Shown here piece after piece: positions 16,687-27,500 of a stretch of 64,000 nucleotides of DNA (position 1 is its first letter; every line of letters starts with the position of its first letter). The DNA lies in NCBI RefSeq assembly GCF_044385915.1, contig NZ_JBISCC010000124.1, forward strand, positions 1-64,000, in the 5' to 3' direction. The position numbers and the translations under genes were made by a program. The notes under the pieces were generated by a model. That model was not told the origin of the DNA. It saw only the letters and a list, made by a program, of their open reading frames with translations, and did no database searches. Source of the stretch: Thalassobellus citreus. GTDB taxonomy: Bacteria > Bacteroidota > Bacteroidia > Flavobacteriales > Flavobacteriaceae.

Positions 16687-18420
16687 ATGTCAAAAGAAAA
16701 TAAAATAGCTAATGGTGTGATGCTAAATGCATACCCAGACAGTATAGGTGGTAATATGAGCGACATAGTTGCTATGTTAAAAAAGCCTGAGTTTAAAGAT
16801 GTGTTTTCATTGTTTTATGTGTTGCCAACGTTTTTTAATAGCGATTTAGATAGAGGCTTTTCAGTTATAGATTATAATTTAAATAAGGAATTAGTTTCTG
16901 AAGCGGATTTAAAAGATTTAGAGGTCCTCAATATTAAATTAAAATTTGATATTGTATTAAATCATTTATCTGTTGCCTCTCCTCAATTTACAGATTTATT
17001 AAAACACGGAAATCAATCAAAATATAAAGATTTTTTTATTAATTGGAATACCTTTTGGGAAGGTAACGGAGACCTGGGTGATGATGGTATTGTTGTGCCT
17101 CATGAAGAATTTCTTAGTAAATTATTTATGAGAAAATCAGGTTTACCTATTTTAAAAGTGCGTTTGCCTGATGGTACAGAAAAACCATATTGGAATACTT
17201 TTTATCAGCAAATAACATACAACAAAATCTCGATTTCCGATTTAAAAAGCATTAAAGAACTCTCTCATGAGAAAGCATTATTAATTTGTTATAAGGTCAA
17301 TAATGCTATTGATAGTAAAGAAGATGTTAAGACGATTGATTTTGAGGAAAGTAATGAGTTTAAAGATGATGTTTTAAACATAATAGAACAAAATCGTTCT
17401 TATTTAGGGCAAATGGATGTGAATGCGAAATCGCCATTAGTTTGGAATTTCTACGAAGAAACACTTAAAAAAGTTAGCGATTTTGGTTGTTCTATATTGC
17501 GGTTAGATGCCTTTGCTTATTTACATAAAGAAATAGGGCAAGCCAATTTTTTTAATAAACCTGGTACTTGGGATTATTTAGAACGTATAAAAGAAATTGC
17601 CAATAAAAATGATTTAACACTGTTGCCAGAAATTCATGCCGAATACGGATTGCATTTACACGATGAGGTAGCAAAGGAAGGTTATCAAATTTATGATTTC
17701 TTTTTGCCAGGATTAACAATACATACCATAGAAAACGGAACAAGTAAAGCGCTTTTAACTTGGGCTAAAGAAATTATAAATAAAGGCTATAAAACTGTTA
17801 ATATGTTAGGGTGTCATGATGGAATACCTGTATTAGATTTAAAAGGAAAAGAAGTTGATGGTGTGTATAATAAAGGCTTATTAGAGGATGATGAGATTGA
17901 AGCTATTATGAGTAAAATCATGGAGCGTGGTGGTCGTGTAAAAAATCTTTACGATCCTTCGGGAAATAAGATTTCTTACTATCAAGTTAATGCTACTTTT
18001 TTTAGTGCTTTAGGAGAAAGTGAACAGAAACTATTATTGGCAAGAGCCATCCAAATGTTTATGCCTGGGATACCTCAAGTTTGGTATTTAGATGTTTTTG
18101 CAGGTGCTAACGATTATGAAGCTGCCGATAAAGGTGGAAGTGGCGGTCATAAAGAAATAAATAGGACTAATTTAACAATGCAAGATGTTGAGGAGGGACT
18201 TAAAAAAGAGATTGTTAAAAATCAGTTAGAAATCATTCGTTTAAGAAATACTTCTAAAGCATTTTTAGGAACTGTAAAAATTAATGATACGTCTGATAAT
18301 GAAATAAATATTAGATGGGAACATGATATTCATTTTGCGCAACTAAATGCGAATCTTAAAACGCATGTGTTTACTATAACGTTTTCAGAAAATAGAATGT
18401 CAAAAATAATGACATTTTAG
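16687..18420 (+). CDS. GH13_18 glucoside phosphorylase (probable sucrose phosphorylase)
   Basis: 577 residues, cytoplasmic. Conserved GH13 regions: DIVLNHLS (I), RLDAFAY with nucleophile D274 (II), LLPEIHAEYG with acid/base E315 (III) and GCHDGIP with H377-D378 (IV). Further family stretches are YQVNSTYYSALG-like (YQVNATFFSALG) and FMPGIPQVWY. The enzyme uses phosphate to split an alpha-glucoside into glucose-1-phosphate and an acceptor, saving ATP. It is longer than classical sucrose phosphorylases (~490-505 residues), with extra sequence around residues 175-240. That length is also seen in glucosylglycerate phosphorylases of the same subfamily. The fructokinase neighbour favours sucrose. 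Confidence 0.85.
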   Translation: MSKENKIANGVMLNAYPDSIGGNMSDIVAMLKKPEFKDVFSLFYVLPTFFNSDLDRGFSVIDYNLNKELVSEADLKDLEVLNIKLKFDIVLNHLSVASPQFTDLLKHGNQSKYKDFFINWNTFWEGNGDLGDDGIVVPHEEFLSKLFMRKSGLPILKVRLPDGTEKPYWNTFYQQITYNKISISDLKSIKELSHEKALLICYKVNNAIDSKEDVKTIDFEESNEFKDDVLNIIEQNRSYLGQMDVNAKSPLVWNFYEETLKKVSDFGCSILRLDAFAYLHKEIGQANFFNKPGTWDYLERIKEIANKNDLTLLPEIHAEYGLHLHDEVAKEGYQIYDFFLPGLTIHTIENGTSKALLTWAKEIINKGYKTVNMLGCHDGIPVLDLKGKEVDGVYNKGLLEDDEIEAIMSKIMERGGRVKNLYDPSGNKISYYQVNATFFSALGESEQKLLLARAIQMFMPGIPQVWYLDVFAGANDYEAADKGGSGGHKEINRTNLTMQDVEEGLKKEIVKNQLEIIRLRNTSKAFLGTVKINDTSDNEINIRWEHDIHFAQLNANLKTHVFTITFSENRMSKIMTF

Positions 18421-18485
18421 TAACATATTGTTTGAATATGTTAGATATTTTTAGATAATATTTAATAAGTTTTGGTTAAAAAAGT

Positions 18486-18520
18486 ACCTTCAATAATTCA
18501 AAATATTGAAGGTTTCCTTA
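18486..18520 (+). terminator. Terminator of the sugar operon
   Basis: Perfect 10-bp stem ACCTTCAATA (18486-18495) / TATTGAAGGT (18504-18513) with an 8-nt loop, followed by a weak T-rich tail. 65 bp after the phosphorylase stop. Confidence 0.65.
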
Positions 18521-18531
18521 TATAGGATTGT

Positions 18532-18539
18532 TATATTTG
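18532..18539 (+). promoter_or_regulatory. Candidate -7 box for maeB
   Basis: TATATTTG matches TAnnTTTG exactly, 26 bp before the maeB ATG and just after the sugar-operon terminator. Confidence 0.6.
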
Positions 18540-18565
18540 CTATTGTAATTCTTTAATTATTTCCA

Positions 18566-20863
18566 ATGAGCAAACAAAGTAAGCGTAGTGATGCTTTAAT
18601 GTATCACGAATTTCCAACTCCAGGTAAAATACAAGTAGTTCCAACAAAAAAATATGCAACACAAAGAGATCTTTCTTTAGCATATTCGCCAGGTGTAGCA
18701 GAACCTTGTTTAGAGATTGAAAAAGATAATGATAATGCCTATAAATATACAGCAAAAGGAAACCTTGTTGCTGTAATATCTAACGGAACTGCTGTTTTAG
18801 GACTAGGAAATATAGGTCCTGAAGCTTCAAAACCTGTAATGGAAGGTAAAGGTTTGCTTTTTAAAATTTTTGCCGATATAGATGTTTTTGATATTGAAGT
18901 TGATACAGAGAATATTGATGAGTTTATTGCTACAGTAAAAAATATAGCGCCAACATTTGGAGGTATTAATCTTGAAGATATTAAAGCGCCTGAAGCTTTT
19001 GAAATTGAAAGACGCTTAAAAGAAGAGTTGGATATTCCTGTAATGCATGACGATCAACATGGAACAGCTATTATATCGGCGGCAGCATTAATTAATGCTT
19101 TAGAAATAGCAGGAAAGAAAATTGAAGAAGTAAAAATAGTTATAAGTGGTGCTGGAGCAGCTGCTATTTCATGTTCGCGTTTATATCAAGATTTTGGTGC
19201 TAAACGAGAAAATATGGTCATGCTAGATAGTAAAGGCGTAATAAGAAATGATAGAGATAATTTGTCATCTCAAAAAGCAGAGTTTGCTACAGATAGAAAA
19301 ATAGATACGCTTGATGAAGCTATGCAAAATGCCGATGTATTTATAGGTTTATCAATGGCCGATATTGTATCTCCAGAGATGCTATTATCTATGTCAAAAA
19401 ATCCTATTGTGTTTGCTATGGCAAATCCAAATCCAGAAGTAAATTACGATGTTGCTATTGCAACGCGTAAAGATATTATTATGGCAACGGGAAGAAGTGA
19501 TCATCCTAATCAAGTAAATAATGTTTTAGGTTTCCCATTTATATTTAGAGGTGCTTTAGATGTTAGAGCAACTAAAATTAACGAAGCTATGAAAATGGCT
19601 GCCGTTAAAGCTTTAGCAAAATTAGCTAAAGAACCTGTGCCAGAGCAAGTAAATATAGCTTACGGAGAAACTAGATTAGCATTTGGTAAAGATTATATTA
19701 TTCCTAAACCAACAGATCCAAGATTAATTGCCGAGGTGCCACCAGCAGTAGCCAAAGCAGCTATGGAAAGTGGTGTGGCTAAAAATCCTATTACAGATTG
19801 GGATGCTTATAAAGATAAATTAAGAGAGCGTTTAGGTTCAGATAACAAAATGGTAAGGCTGCTTCTTAGTAGAGCTAAATTAGATCCAAAACGTGTTGTT
19901 TTTGCTGAGGCTGATCAGTTAGATGTTATAAAAGCAGCTCAAATAGTCTATGAAGAAGGTGTAGCAATCCCTATTTTATTAGGTAGAAAGAAAACTATAA
20001 AAAATTTAATGGCAGAAATTGATTTTGATGCCGATATTCTTATAGTTGATCCAAAAACAGACGAAGAAAAAGAGAGAAAAGATAAGTATGCTAAAGTATA
20101 TTGGGAACAACGCAAGCGTAGAGGTGTAACACTTTATGCAGCAGAACGTTTAATGAGAGAGCGTAATTATTTTGCCGCTATGATGGTGAATGAAGGTGAT
20201 GCTGATGCATTAATTTCTGGATACTCACGTAGTTATCCATCGGTTGTAAAACCTATGTTAGAGCTTATAGGTATGGCTAAAGGCGCTAATAGAATAGCAA
20301 CAACCAATGTTATGATGACTAAGCGTGGGCCGTTATTTTTAAGTGATACCTCTATAAATATTAATCCTGGTTCAAAGGAATTAATAAAAATTGCAAAAAT
20401 GACTTCGCAAGTTGTTAAAATGTTTGGAATGAATCCAGTTATGGCAATGATTTCATATTCAAATTTTGGCTCTTCAAAAAATATTGAATCATTAAAAGTA
20501 CGTGATGCTGTAGCTTATTTACATCGTCATTATCCAGATATGATTGTTGATGGTGAATTACAAACAGATTTTGCCTTAAATGGCGACATGCTTAAGGAGA
20601 AATTCCCGTTTTCTAAACTGGTAGATAAAAAAGTAAATACGCTTATTTTTCCAAATTTAGATTCCGCAAATATTACTTATAAATTATTAAAAGAATTAAA
20701 CGAAGCAGAATCTATTGGGCCAATTATGATGGGCATGAAAAAGCCTGTACATATTTTACAATTAGGGGCAAGTGTAGATGAAATTGTAAACATGACAGCT
20801 ATTGCCGTAATTGATGCACAACAGAAACAGCAGTTAGAGCTAGAAAAGGTTGGTGTTAAATAA
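18566..20863 (+). CDS. maeB: NADP-dependent malic enzyme with phosphotransacetylase-like domain
   Basis: 765 residues. The N-terminal half (~1-430) is malic enzyme: MHDDQHGTAIISAAAL is the substrate/metal region and VVISGAGAAAISCSRLY the nucleotide-binding turn. The C-terminal part (~435-765) is a phosphate acetyl/butyryl transferase-like domain (RVVFAEADQLDVIKAAQI; ISGYSRSYPSVVKP), probably regulatory, as in MaeB-type enzymes. It decarboxylates malate to pyruvate with NADP reduction. It is followed by ruvA and sprA, a gene order usual in flavobacteria, and has its own promoter. Confidence 0.95.
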   Translation: MSKQSKRSDALMYHEFPTPGKIQVVPTKKYATQRDLSLAYSPGVAEPCLEIEKDNDNAYKYTAKGNLVAVISNGTAVLGLGNIGPEASKPVMEGKGLLFKIFADIDVFDIEVDTENIDEFIATVKNIAPTFGGINLEDIKAPEAFEIERRLKEELDIPVMHDDQHGTAIISAAALINALEIAGKKIEEVKIVISGAGAAAISCSRLYQDFGAKRENMVMLDSKGVIRNDRDNLSSQKAEFATDRKIDTLDEAMQNADVFIGLSMADIVSPEMLLSMSKNPIVFAMANPNPEVNYDVAIATRKDIIMATGRSDHPNQVNNVLGFPFIFRGALDVRATKINEAMKMAAVKALAKLAKEPVPEQVNIAYGETRLAFGKDYIIPKPTDPRLIAEVPPAVAKAAMESGVAKNPITDWDAYKDKLRERLGSDNKMVRLLLSRAKLDPKRVVFAEADQLDVIKAAQIVYEEGVAIPILLGRKKTIKNLMAEIDFDADILIVDPKTDEEKERKDKYAKVYWEQRKRRGVTLYAAERLMRERNYFAAMMVNEGDADALISGYSRSYPSVVKPMLELIGMAKGANRIATTNVMMTKRGPLFLSDTSININPGSKELIKIAKMTSQVVKMFGMNPVMAMISYSNFGSSKNIESLKVRDAVAYLHRHYPDMIVDGELQTDFALNGDMLKEKFPFSKLVDKKVNTLIFPNLDSANITYKLLKELNEAESIGPIMMGMKKPVHILQLGASVDEIVNMTAIAVIDAQQKQQLELEKVGVK

Positions 20864-20883
20864 TTTAGTGAAAATAATTTTAT

Positions 20884-20891
20884 TACATTTG
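20884..20891 (+). promoter_or_regulatory. Possible -7 box for ruvA-sprA
   Basis: TACATTTG fits TAnnTTTG, 22 bp before the ruvA ATG. No convincing -33 TTG at normal spacing; read-through from maeB is equally possible. Confidence 0.35.
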
Positions 20892-20913
20892 ATGTTTTAA
20901 CAGAAACGGCTAA

Positions 20914-21495
20914 ATGATAACACATATTCAAGGAAAACTTGTAGAAAAAAATCCAACACATGTTGTTATTGATTGCAATGGTGTTGGGTATATGTTAAAT
21001 ATTTCATTACACACATTTTCTCAAATACCAGATAGCGAGCTTCTTAAATTGTATACACATTTGCAAGTAAAAGAAGATTCGCATACACTTTATGGTTTTT
21101 CATCATTGGCAGAACGAGAAATTTTCAGATTATTACTTTCGGTAAGTGGTATTGGATCAAGTATAGCTCGTACCATGTTATCGTCATTAACACCTAAACA
21201 AGTAAGAGAAGGTATTGCTACTAGTGATGTTGCTTTAATCCAGTCTATAAAAGGCATTGGAGCTAAAACGGCGCAGCGTGTTATTTTGGATTTAAAAGAC
21301 AAAATCTTAAAAATTTATGATATTGATGAAGTTTCTGTGTCTAAAGACAATACAAGCAAAGATGAAGCGTTATCTGCTTTAGAAGTGCTTGGTTTTGTTA
21401 GAAAACAAGCAGAACGTGTCGTAGATAAAATTGTTATAGCACAACCAGAAGCGACAGTAGAAACGATAATTAAACAAGCTTTAAAAAATTTATAA
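20914..21495 (+). CDS. ruvA: Holliday junction DNA-binding protein RuvA
   Basis: 193 residues, the usual size. The N-terminal OB fold begins MITHIQGKLVEKNPTHVVIDCNGVGY. The middle has two helix-hairpin-helix motifs, around SVSGIGSSIARTMLSS and SIKGIGAKTAQRVILDLKDK. A C-terminal three-helix domain binds RuvB (EALSALEVLGFVRKQAERVV). RuvA tetramers clamp the four-way junction and load RuvB. It is six bases upstream of sprA, so the repair gene and the secretion gene share a transcript; this pairing is conserved in the group and not known to be functional. Confidence 0.96.
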   Translation: MITHIQGKLVEKNPTHVVIDCNGVGYMLNISLHTFSQIPDSELLKLYTHLQVKEDSHTLYGFSSLAEREIFRLLLSVSGIGSSIARTMLSSLTPKQVREGIATSDVALIQSIKGIGAKTAQRVILDLKDKILKIYDIDEVSVSKDNTSKDEALSALEVLGFVRKQAERVVDKIVIAQPEATVETIIKQALKNL

Positions 21496-21501
21496 TAGAT
21501 T

Positions 21502-24500
21502 TTGAATATAACTAACCTAATTTTTTATAAATCAAATAAAAAATATAATCAAAAGCGCAGTCATGGTGCTTTTTTAATTTTTTCATTATTATTTTCTTTA
21601 ATAGGTTGGTCTCAAGAACCTATTGTTCCAGATTCGCTTAAAACGGGTTTTGATTTAGGAACTATTAAATTACCAAATCCTAATAGTGTAGAGTCTAAAT
21701 ATACTTATGACGCTACAACCAATCGTTATATTTATACCGAAAAAATAGGGAGTTTTAATATTAATTATCCTATAATATTAACACCTAAAGAGTATTATGC
21801 TTTAGTCGCAAAGGAAAATTTAAAAGCTTATTACAAAGAAAAAACAGATGCTTTTGATGGTAAAAAAGATGGAGCTGACGATGGACAAAAAAATCTATTA
21901 CCAGAGTTTTATGTAGATTCAGATTTCTTTAAGAGTGTTTTTGGAAGTGATGTTATTGAGGTAATACCTCAGGGTTCTGTTGAAATGGATTTAGGGGTAT
22001 TATTTTCAAAACAAGATAATCCATCTTTTTCGCCAAGGAACCGAAGTAATTTTACTTTTGATTTCGATCAAAGAATTAGTTTAAGTCTTTTAGGAAAAGT
22101 AGGTACAAGGCTACAAGTAAACGCTAATTACGATACACAATCTACTTTCGATTTTCAAAATCTTATAAAGTTAGAATATACGCCAACAGAAGATGATATT
22201 ATACAAAAAATAGAAGTTGGTAATGTGAGTATGCCTTTAAACAGCTCGTTAATTACAGGAGCACAGAGTTTGTTTGGTGTAAAAGCGCAATTGCAATTTG
22301 GAAAAACAACTGTTACAGGCGTGTTTTCTGAGCAAAAATCACAAGCAAATACAGTTGTGTCGCAAGGAGGAGGTACGCTTGAAGAGTTTGATAAGTTTAT
22401 TTTAGATTATGATGAGAACAGACACTTCTTTTTAGCACAATATTTTAGAGATACTTATGATGCTGCTTTAGAAACTTATCCATTTATTAATAATAAAGGT
22501 TTACAAATTACCAGACTTGAAGTTTGGATGACTAATAGAAGTAATAGAACAGATAATGTTAGAAATATAGTAGCTCTTCAGGATTTAGGGGAGTCTTTTT
22601 ACGACCCTGCTAACCCAGATAACGATAACTTATTATTAGATCCAATTCCAGGTGGATTTATTAATAGTGCTAATGCTTTACCAGATAATACGAATAATGA
22701 TTTTGATCCAACAGCTATTGGGTCTGGGTCTATTTTAACAGACCAGATCAGAGATGTTGCTACTGCGCAACAAGGTTTTGGCTCATTATCTTCAGTTGTT
22801 AGAGAAGGTTCAGATTATAATAAAATTGAAAACGCTAGAAAATTAGTAAACGGACAAGAATATTCTTTTAATAGTCAATTAGGTTATATCTCATTAAATC
22901 AACGATTAAATAACGATGAGGTTTTAGCTGTTGCGTTTCAATTTACGGTTGGTGGTAAAGTGTATCAAGTGGGTGAATTTGCAAATGATGGTGTTGATGC
23001 AACCAATGTTACTACAAATGGTAATGGTGATGTAACAAATGTTGTTAACTCTAACTTAATATTAAAATTATTAAAAAGTAGCATCACAAATGTGAATCAG
23101 CCTGTTTGGGATTTGATGATGAAAAACATTTATGATACAGGTGCTTATAATTTAAGTTCAGATGATTTTAAACTTAATATTTTTTATAATGAAGCTTCGC
23201 CATTAAACTTTATTTCTCCGGTCGGAACTACTGCGTTTCCAGCTCCAGGGACAAATGAAGATCCTTTAGACGAAACTCCTTTATTAAGAGTGTTTAATTT
23301 AGATAAGCTAAATTTTAATAACGACCCGCAATCAAAAGGAGATGGTTTTTTTGATTTTGTTCCAGGGATAACGGTTATTCCTCAAGCGGGAAGAATAATT
23401 TTTCCAAGTGCAGAACCATTTGGAGAATTTCTATTTAAAAAATTATCGCTTAGTTCTGGTGAAAATTATTTAGATCCTACTAGTTATAACGAAAATCAAA
23501 CAAAGTATGTTTACGATATACTTTATAGTAGCACAAAAGCAGCTGCTTTAGAAGAGGTTGAGAAAAATAAGTTTAAATTAAAAGGACGTTATAAATCTTC
23601 TGGAAATAATGGTATTCCAATAGGTAGTTTTAATGTGCCACGTGGTTCGGTAAGGGTTACTGCAGGTGGCCGTGTGTTGGTAGAAGGGATCGATTATACC
23701 GTTAATTATACAGCAGGAACGGTTCAAATTTTAGATGAAGCTTTAAAAGCATCAAATACACCTATTGAAGTATCTACAGAAAATAATGCTGTTTTCGGAC
23801 AACAAACAAGACGTTTTACAGGTATTAATGTAGAGCATAAGTTTAACGAAAATTTTGTGTTGGGTGCAACGCTATTAAATCTTAACGAGCGACCAATAAC
23901 ACAAAAGGCAAACTATGGAACAGAGCCTATAAATAATACTATTTTTGGTTTTAATGGCAACTATGCAACTAAAGTACCTTTCTTAACAAGACTAGCTAAT
24001 AAGCTGCCTAATATAGATACCGATGCAGAATCTAATTTTTCACTTAGAGGCGAATTTGCATATTTAGCGCCAGGAGCACCAAAAGGAACTAATTTAAATG
24101 GAGAGTCAACGTCTTATATTGATGATTTTGAAGGCTCTCAAAATGGTATTGATTTAAGATCGCAACAATCATGGTTTTTATCAAGTAGACCATCAGATTT
24201 TGATGGAGATGGGGAAGATGATGGGGAAACAGGAATTAAAAGTGGTTATGGTAGAGCACTTTTAAATTGGTATAGCATCGATCCTATTTTTTACAGCAGT
24301 CAGCGTCCAAATGAAATAACGGATGAAGATATGTCTAGTTTGTATACAAGTCGTGTGTTTATTAATGAGCTGTTTCCAGACAGAGAGTTAGTGCAAGGTC
24401 AAAACTCGGTACTTTTCACTTTAGATTTAGCCTATTATCCACAAGAAAGAGGGCCTTATAATTTTGATCCAAATGCAGCTAATGAAGTTATTAATAATCC

Positions 24501-27500
24501 TCAAAAAAGTTGGGCGGGTATTACGCGTCAATTAACGTCTACAGATTTTGAACAACAAAATGTAGAATATATAGATTTTTGGTTACAAGATCCTTTTCAA
24601 GACAATGAAACAAACCCTGGAGGAAAGCTTGTATTTAATTTAGGTAATATTTCAGAAGATATCGTTAAAGATGGTAGAAAATTATATGAAAATGGTTTGC
24701 CAATAAACGGAGATGTAAGTTTATTGCCAGTTACCGATTATGGTACTGTTGTACCGCAAAACCAATCACTAATTTATGCATTCGATACTACTGGAGAAGA
24801 AAGAACAAATCAAGATGTAGGTTATGATGGATATAGTGATGATGATGAAAGGAGTTTTGCTTTAAGAGAAAACTTACCAATAGGGTTTCAAAATTCAGAA
24901 GATCCTTCAAAGGATAATTATACTTACTTTTTAAATACAGAGGGTAATATATTTGAACGTTATAAAAAATATAATGGTGTAGAAGGTAATACGCCTGAAA
25001 CATTCACTAATACAGATCGTGGAGCCAATACACAACCAGATGTAGAAGATATTAATCGTGATAATACTATGAACACGATTGATAGTTATTTTGAATATGA
25101 ATTAGATCTTACAAGACAAAATTTACCAGAATCTCAAGCCGATTTTGAAAATTTACCTAATAGTAATCCATTAAAAGAGTTTTTAAGAGATTTTAAAGAT
25201 AGACCACGTGTTTTACCAAATGGAGAAACAAGAAATGTTAGATGGTATCAATTTAGAATTCCTGTTCAAGGAGCTCATGCAAAAGCCGTTGGAGGAATTA
25301 GTGATTTAAGGTCGGTGCGTTTTACGCGTATCTTTTTAAAAGAGTTTACACAGCCAACAGTTTTTCGTTTTGGAACATTAGATTTGGTTAGAAGTGATTG
25401 GAGACGTTACACACAAGCTTTAGATAAAAATGACCCAACACCAGATGATCCTCAAACAGAATTTTCTGTAGGTGTTATTGGTACACTAGAAAATGAAGGA
25501 AGTTATGATAGGCCTCCAGGAATTGAGCCTGAAGAATTGTTTAATAATAATACGGTAGTTCCGCAGAATGAGCAATCATTAGTGGTAAAGGTTTGTAATT
25601 TAGAAGCTGAAGATTCTAAGGCTGTTTATAAAAATATAAGTGTTGATATGCGTCAATTTAAGCGCATGAGAATGTTTATGCATGCTGAGGATAATGAATC
25701 ATTAACACAATTACAAAGTAACGATATTGTTGGTTTTATAAGATTAGGTAATGACCTTACCGAGAATTATTATCAAATAGAAATACCCTTAGAAATTTCA
25801 ACGTCTACAAGTAGAGAAGGTTTATGGCCAATAAATAACGAAATTAACTTACCAATAGAAGTTCTAGGAAAAATTAAAGCGCAAGGTATTTCAGATATGA
25901 CCTTGGGTAATGAAGACCCAACTTTTTATGATGTTATAGATGGCGATGTCGTATTAGCTGCAGATCCATTTGGTGGGTATGTTCCTGGTCAACATCGAGT
26001 TGGTATAAAAGGAAATCCCAATTTCGGAGATATAAGGACTTTAATGGTTGGGATTAAAAATGCTACAAATAGAGACGATGTTTGTGCAGAAGTATGGTAT
26101 AACGAACTTCGTTTATCTGATATGGATAACGAAGGTGGTTGGGCAGCTGTTGTTAGTTTAGATACTAATATTGCAGACTTTATGACGTTAAGTGCTACTG
26201 GAAGTCAGAGCACATCAGGTTTTGGTTCTTTAGAGCAAGGTCCAAGTCAGCGTAGTTTAGAAGATGTGAAACAATATGATGTTGTTACCAACATAAAAGT
26301 TGGACAAATATTACCAAAAAAATGGGGTATTCAGCTGCCATTTAATTATGGGCAAAGTGAAGAGCTTATCACGCCTAAATACGATCAGTTTTATAAAGAT
26401 TTAACTTTAGAATCAAGACTTGATGTAGCTAATACAAATGCAGAAAGGGAGCTGGTAAAACAAAACTCTGAAGATTATACGAGGCGTCAAAGCATCAATT
26501 TTATTGGCGTTAGAAAAATAAGAACTACCGATGCCAAACCTCGTTTTTACGATGTAGAAAACGTAACACTTAATTATTCATATAATAAGGTTGAGCATAG
26601 AGATTTTGAAATTGAAAATTCGGTTAATAAAACATTGCGATTAGGAGCCAATTATGCATTTAATTTTAATCCTATAAAAGTGGAGCCTTTTAAAAAGAAC
26701 GACTCCTTGTTTAGAGGTAAGTATTGGAAAATTTTAAAAGATTTTAATTTAAATTTATTACCAGCGAGCTTTACGGTTAATACAGATTTAAACAGACAAT
26801 TTAATAGTCAGAAATTTAGAGAAATAGATTTAGGTCAAGGTAATATTGGTATTGAAGAATTATATAGAAGAAATTATACATTCGATTTTCAATATGGTGT
26901 TAATTACAATTTAACAGATGCTTTGCAGTTTAATTTTACAGCATCTAATAATAATATTGTTAGAAATTATTATAAGGATAACGATTTAATACGTGGAGAA
27001 CAAGATGAAACTTTAGATGTTTGGGATGGACTTCTTGATTTTGGTGATCCCAATAGACAATCTCAAGATTTAGGTATAACTTATAAGTTGCCAATTAATA
27101 AAATACCAACATTTAGTTTTATAGATGCAACCTATCAATACAGTGGTAATTTTCAATGGCAAAAAGGCTCAGATTTATATGGTGAATTAGAACTTACTTA
27201 TACAGACCCTAATGACCCTAGTAATCAATTAACAGGAAATTTTGATTTAGGAAATACCATCCAAAATGCTAATACACATAATATAAATACAACTTTAGAT
27301 ATGAAAAAGTTGTATAAATATATTGGCTTAGTGAAGAAACCTATTAAAAGAGTAAGAAGTAGAGGAAATGCAGCAGGAGGGCCACCGGGAGCAGGTCAGA
27401 AAAAAGGAAGTCCAAAACCAAAAGTAAAAAACCAATCGGTAACAAAGATATTAAATGCTGGTGTCGATATTTTAACTACAATTAAAAGAATTCAATTTAG

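Noticed and set aside
11247..18420. Polysaccharide utilisation locus of SusC/D type
   Set aside because: There is no SusD gene and no secreted glycosidase; the operon fits uptake and phosphorolysis of a small glucoside.
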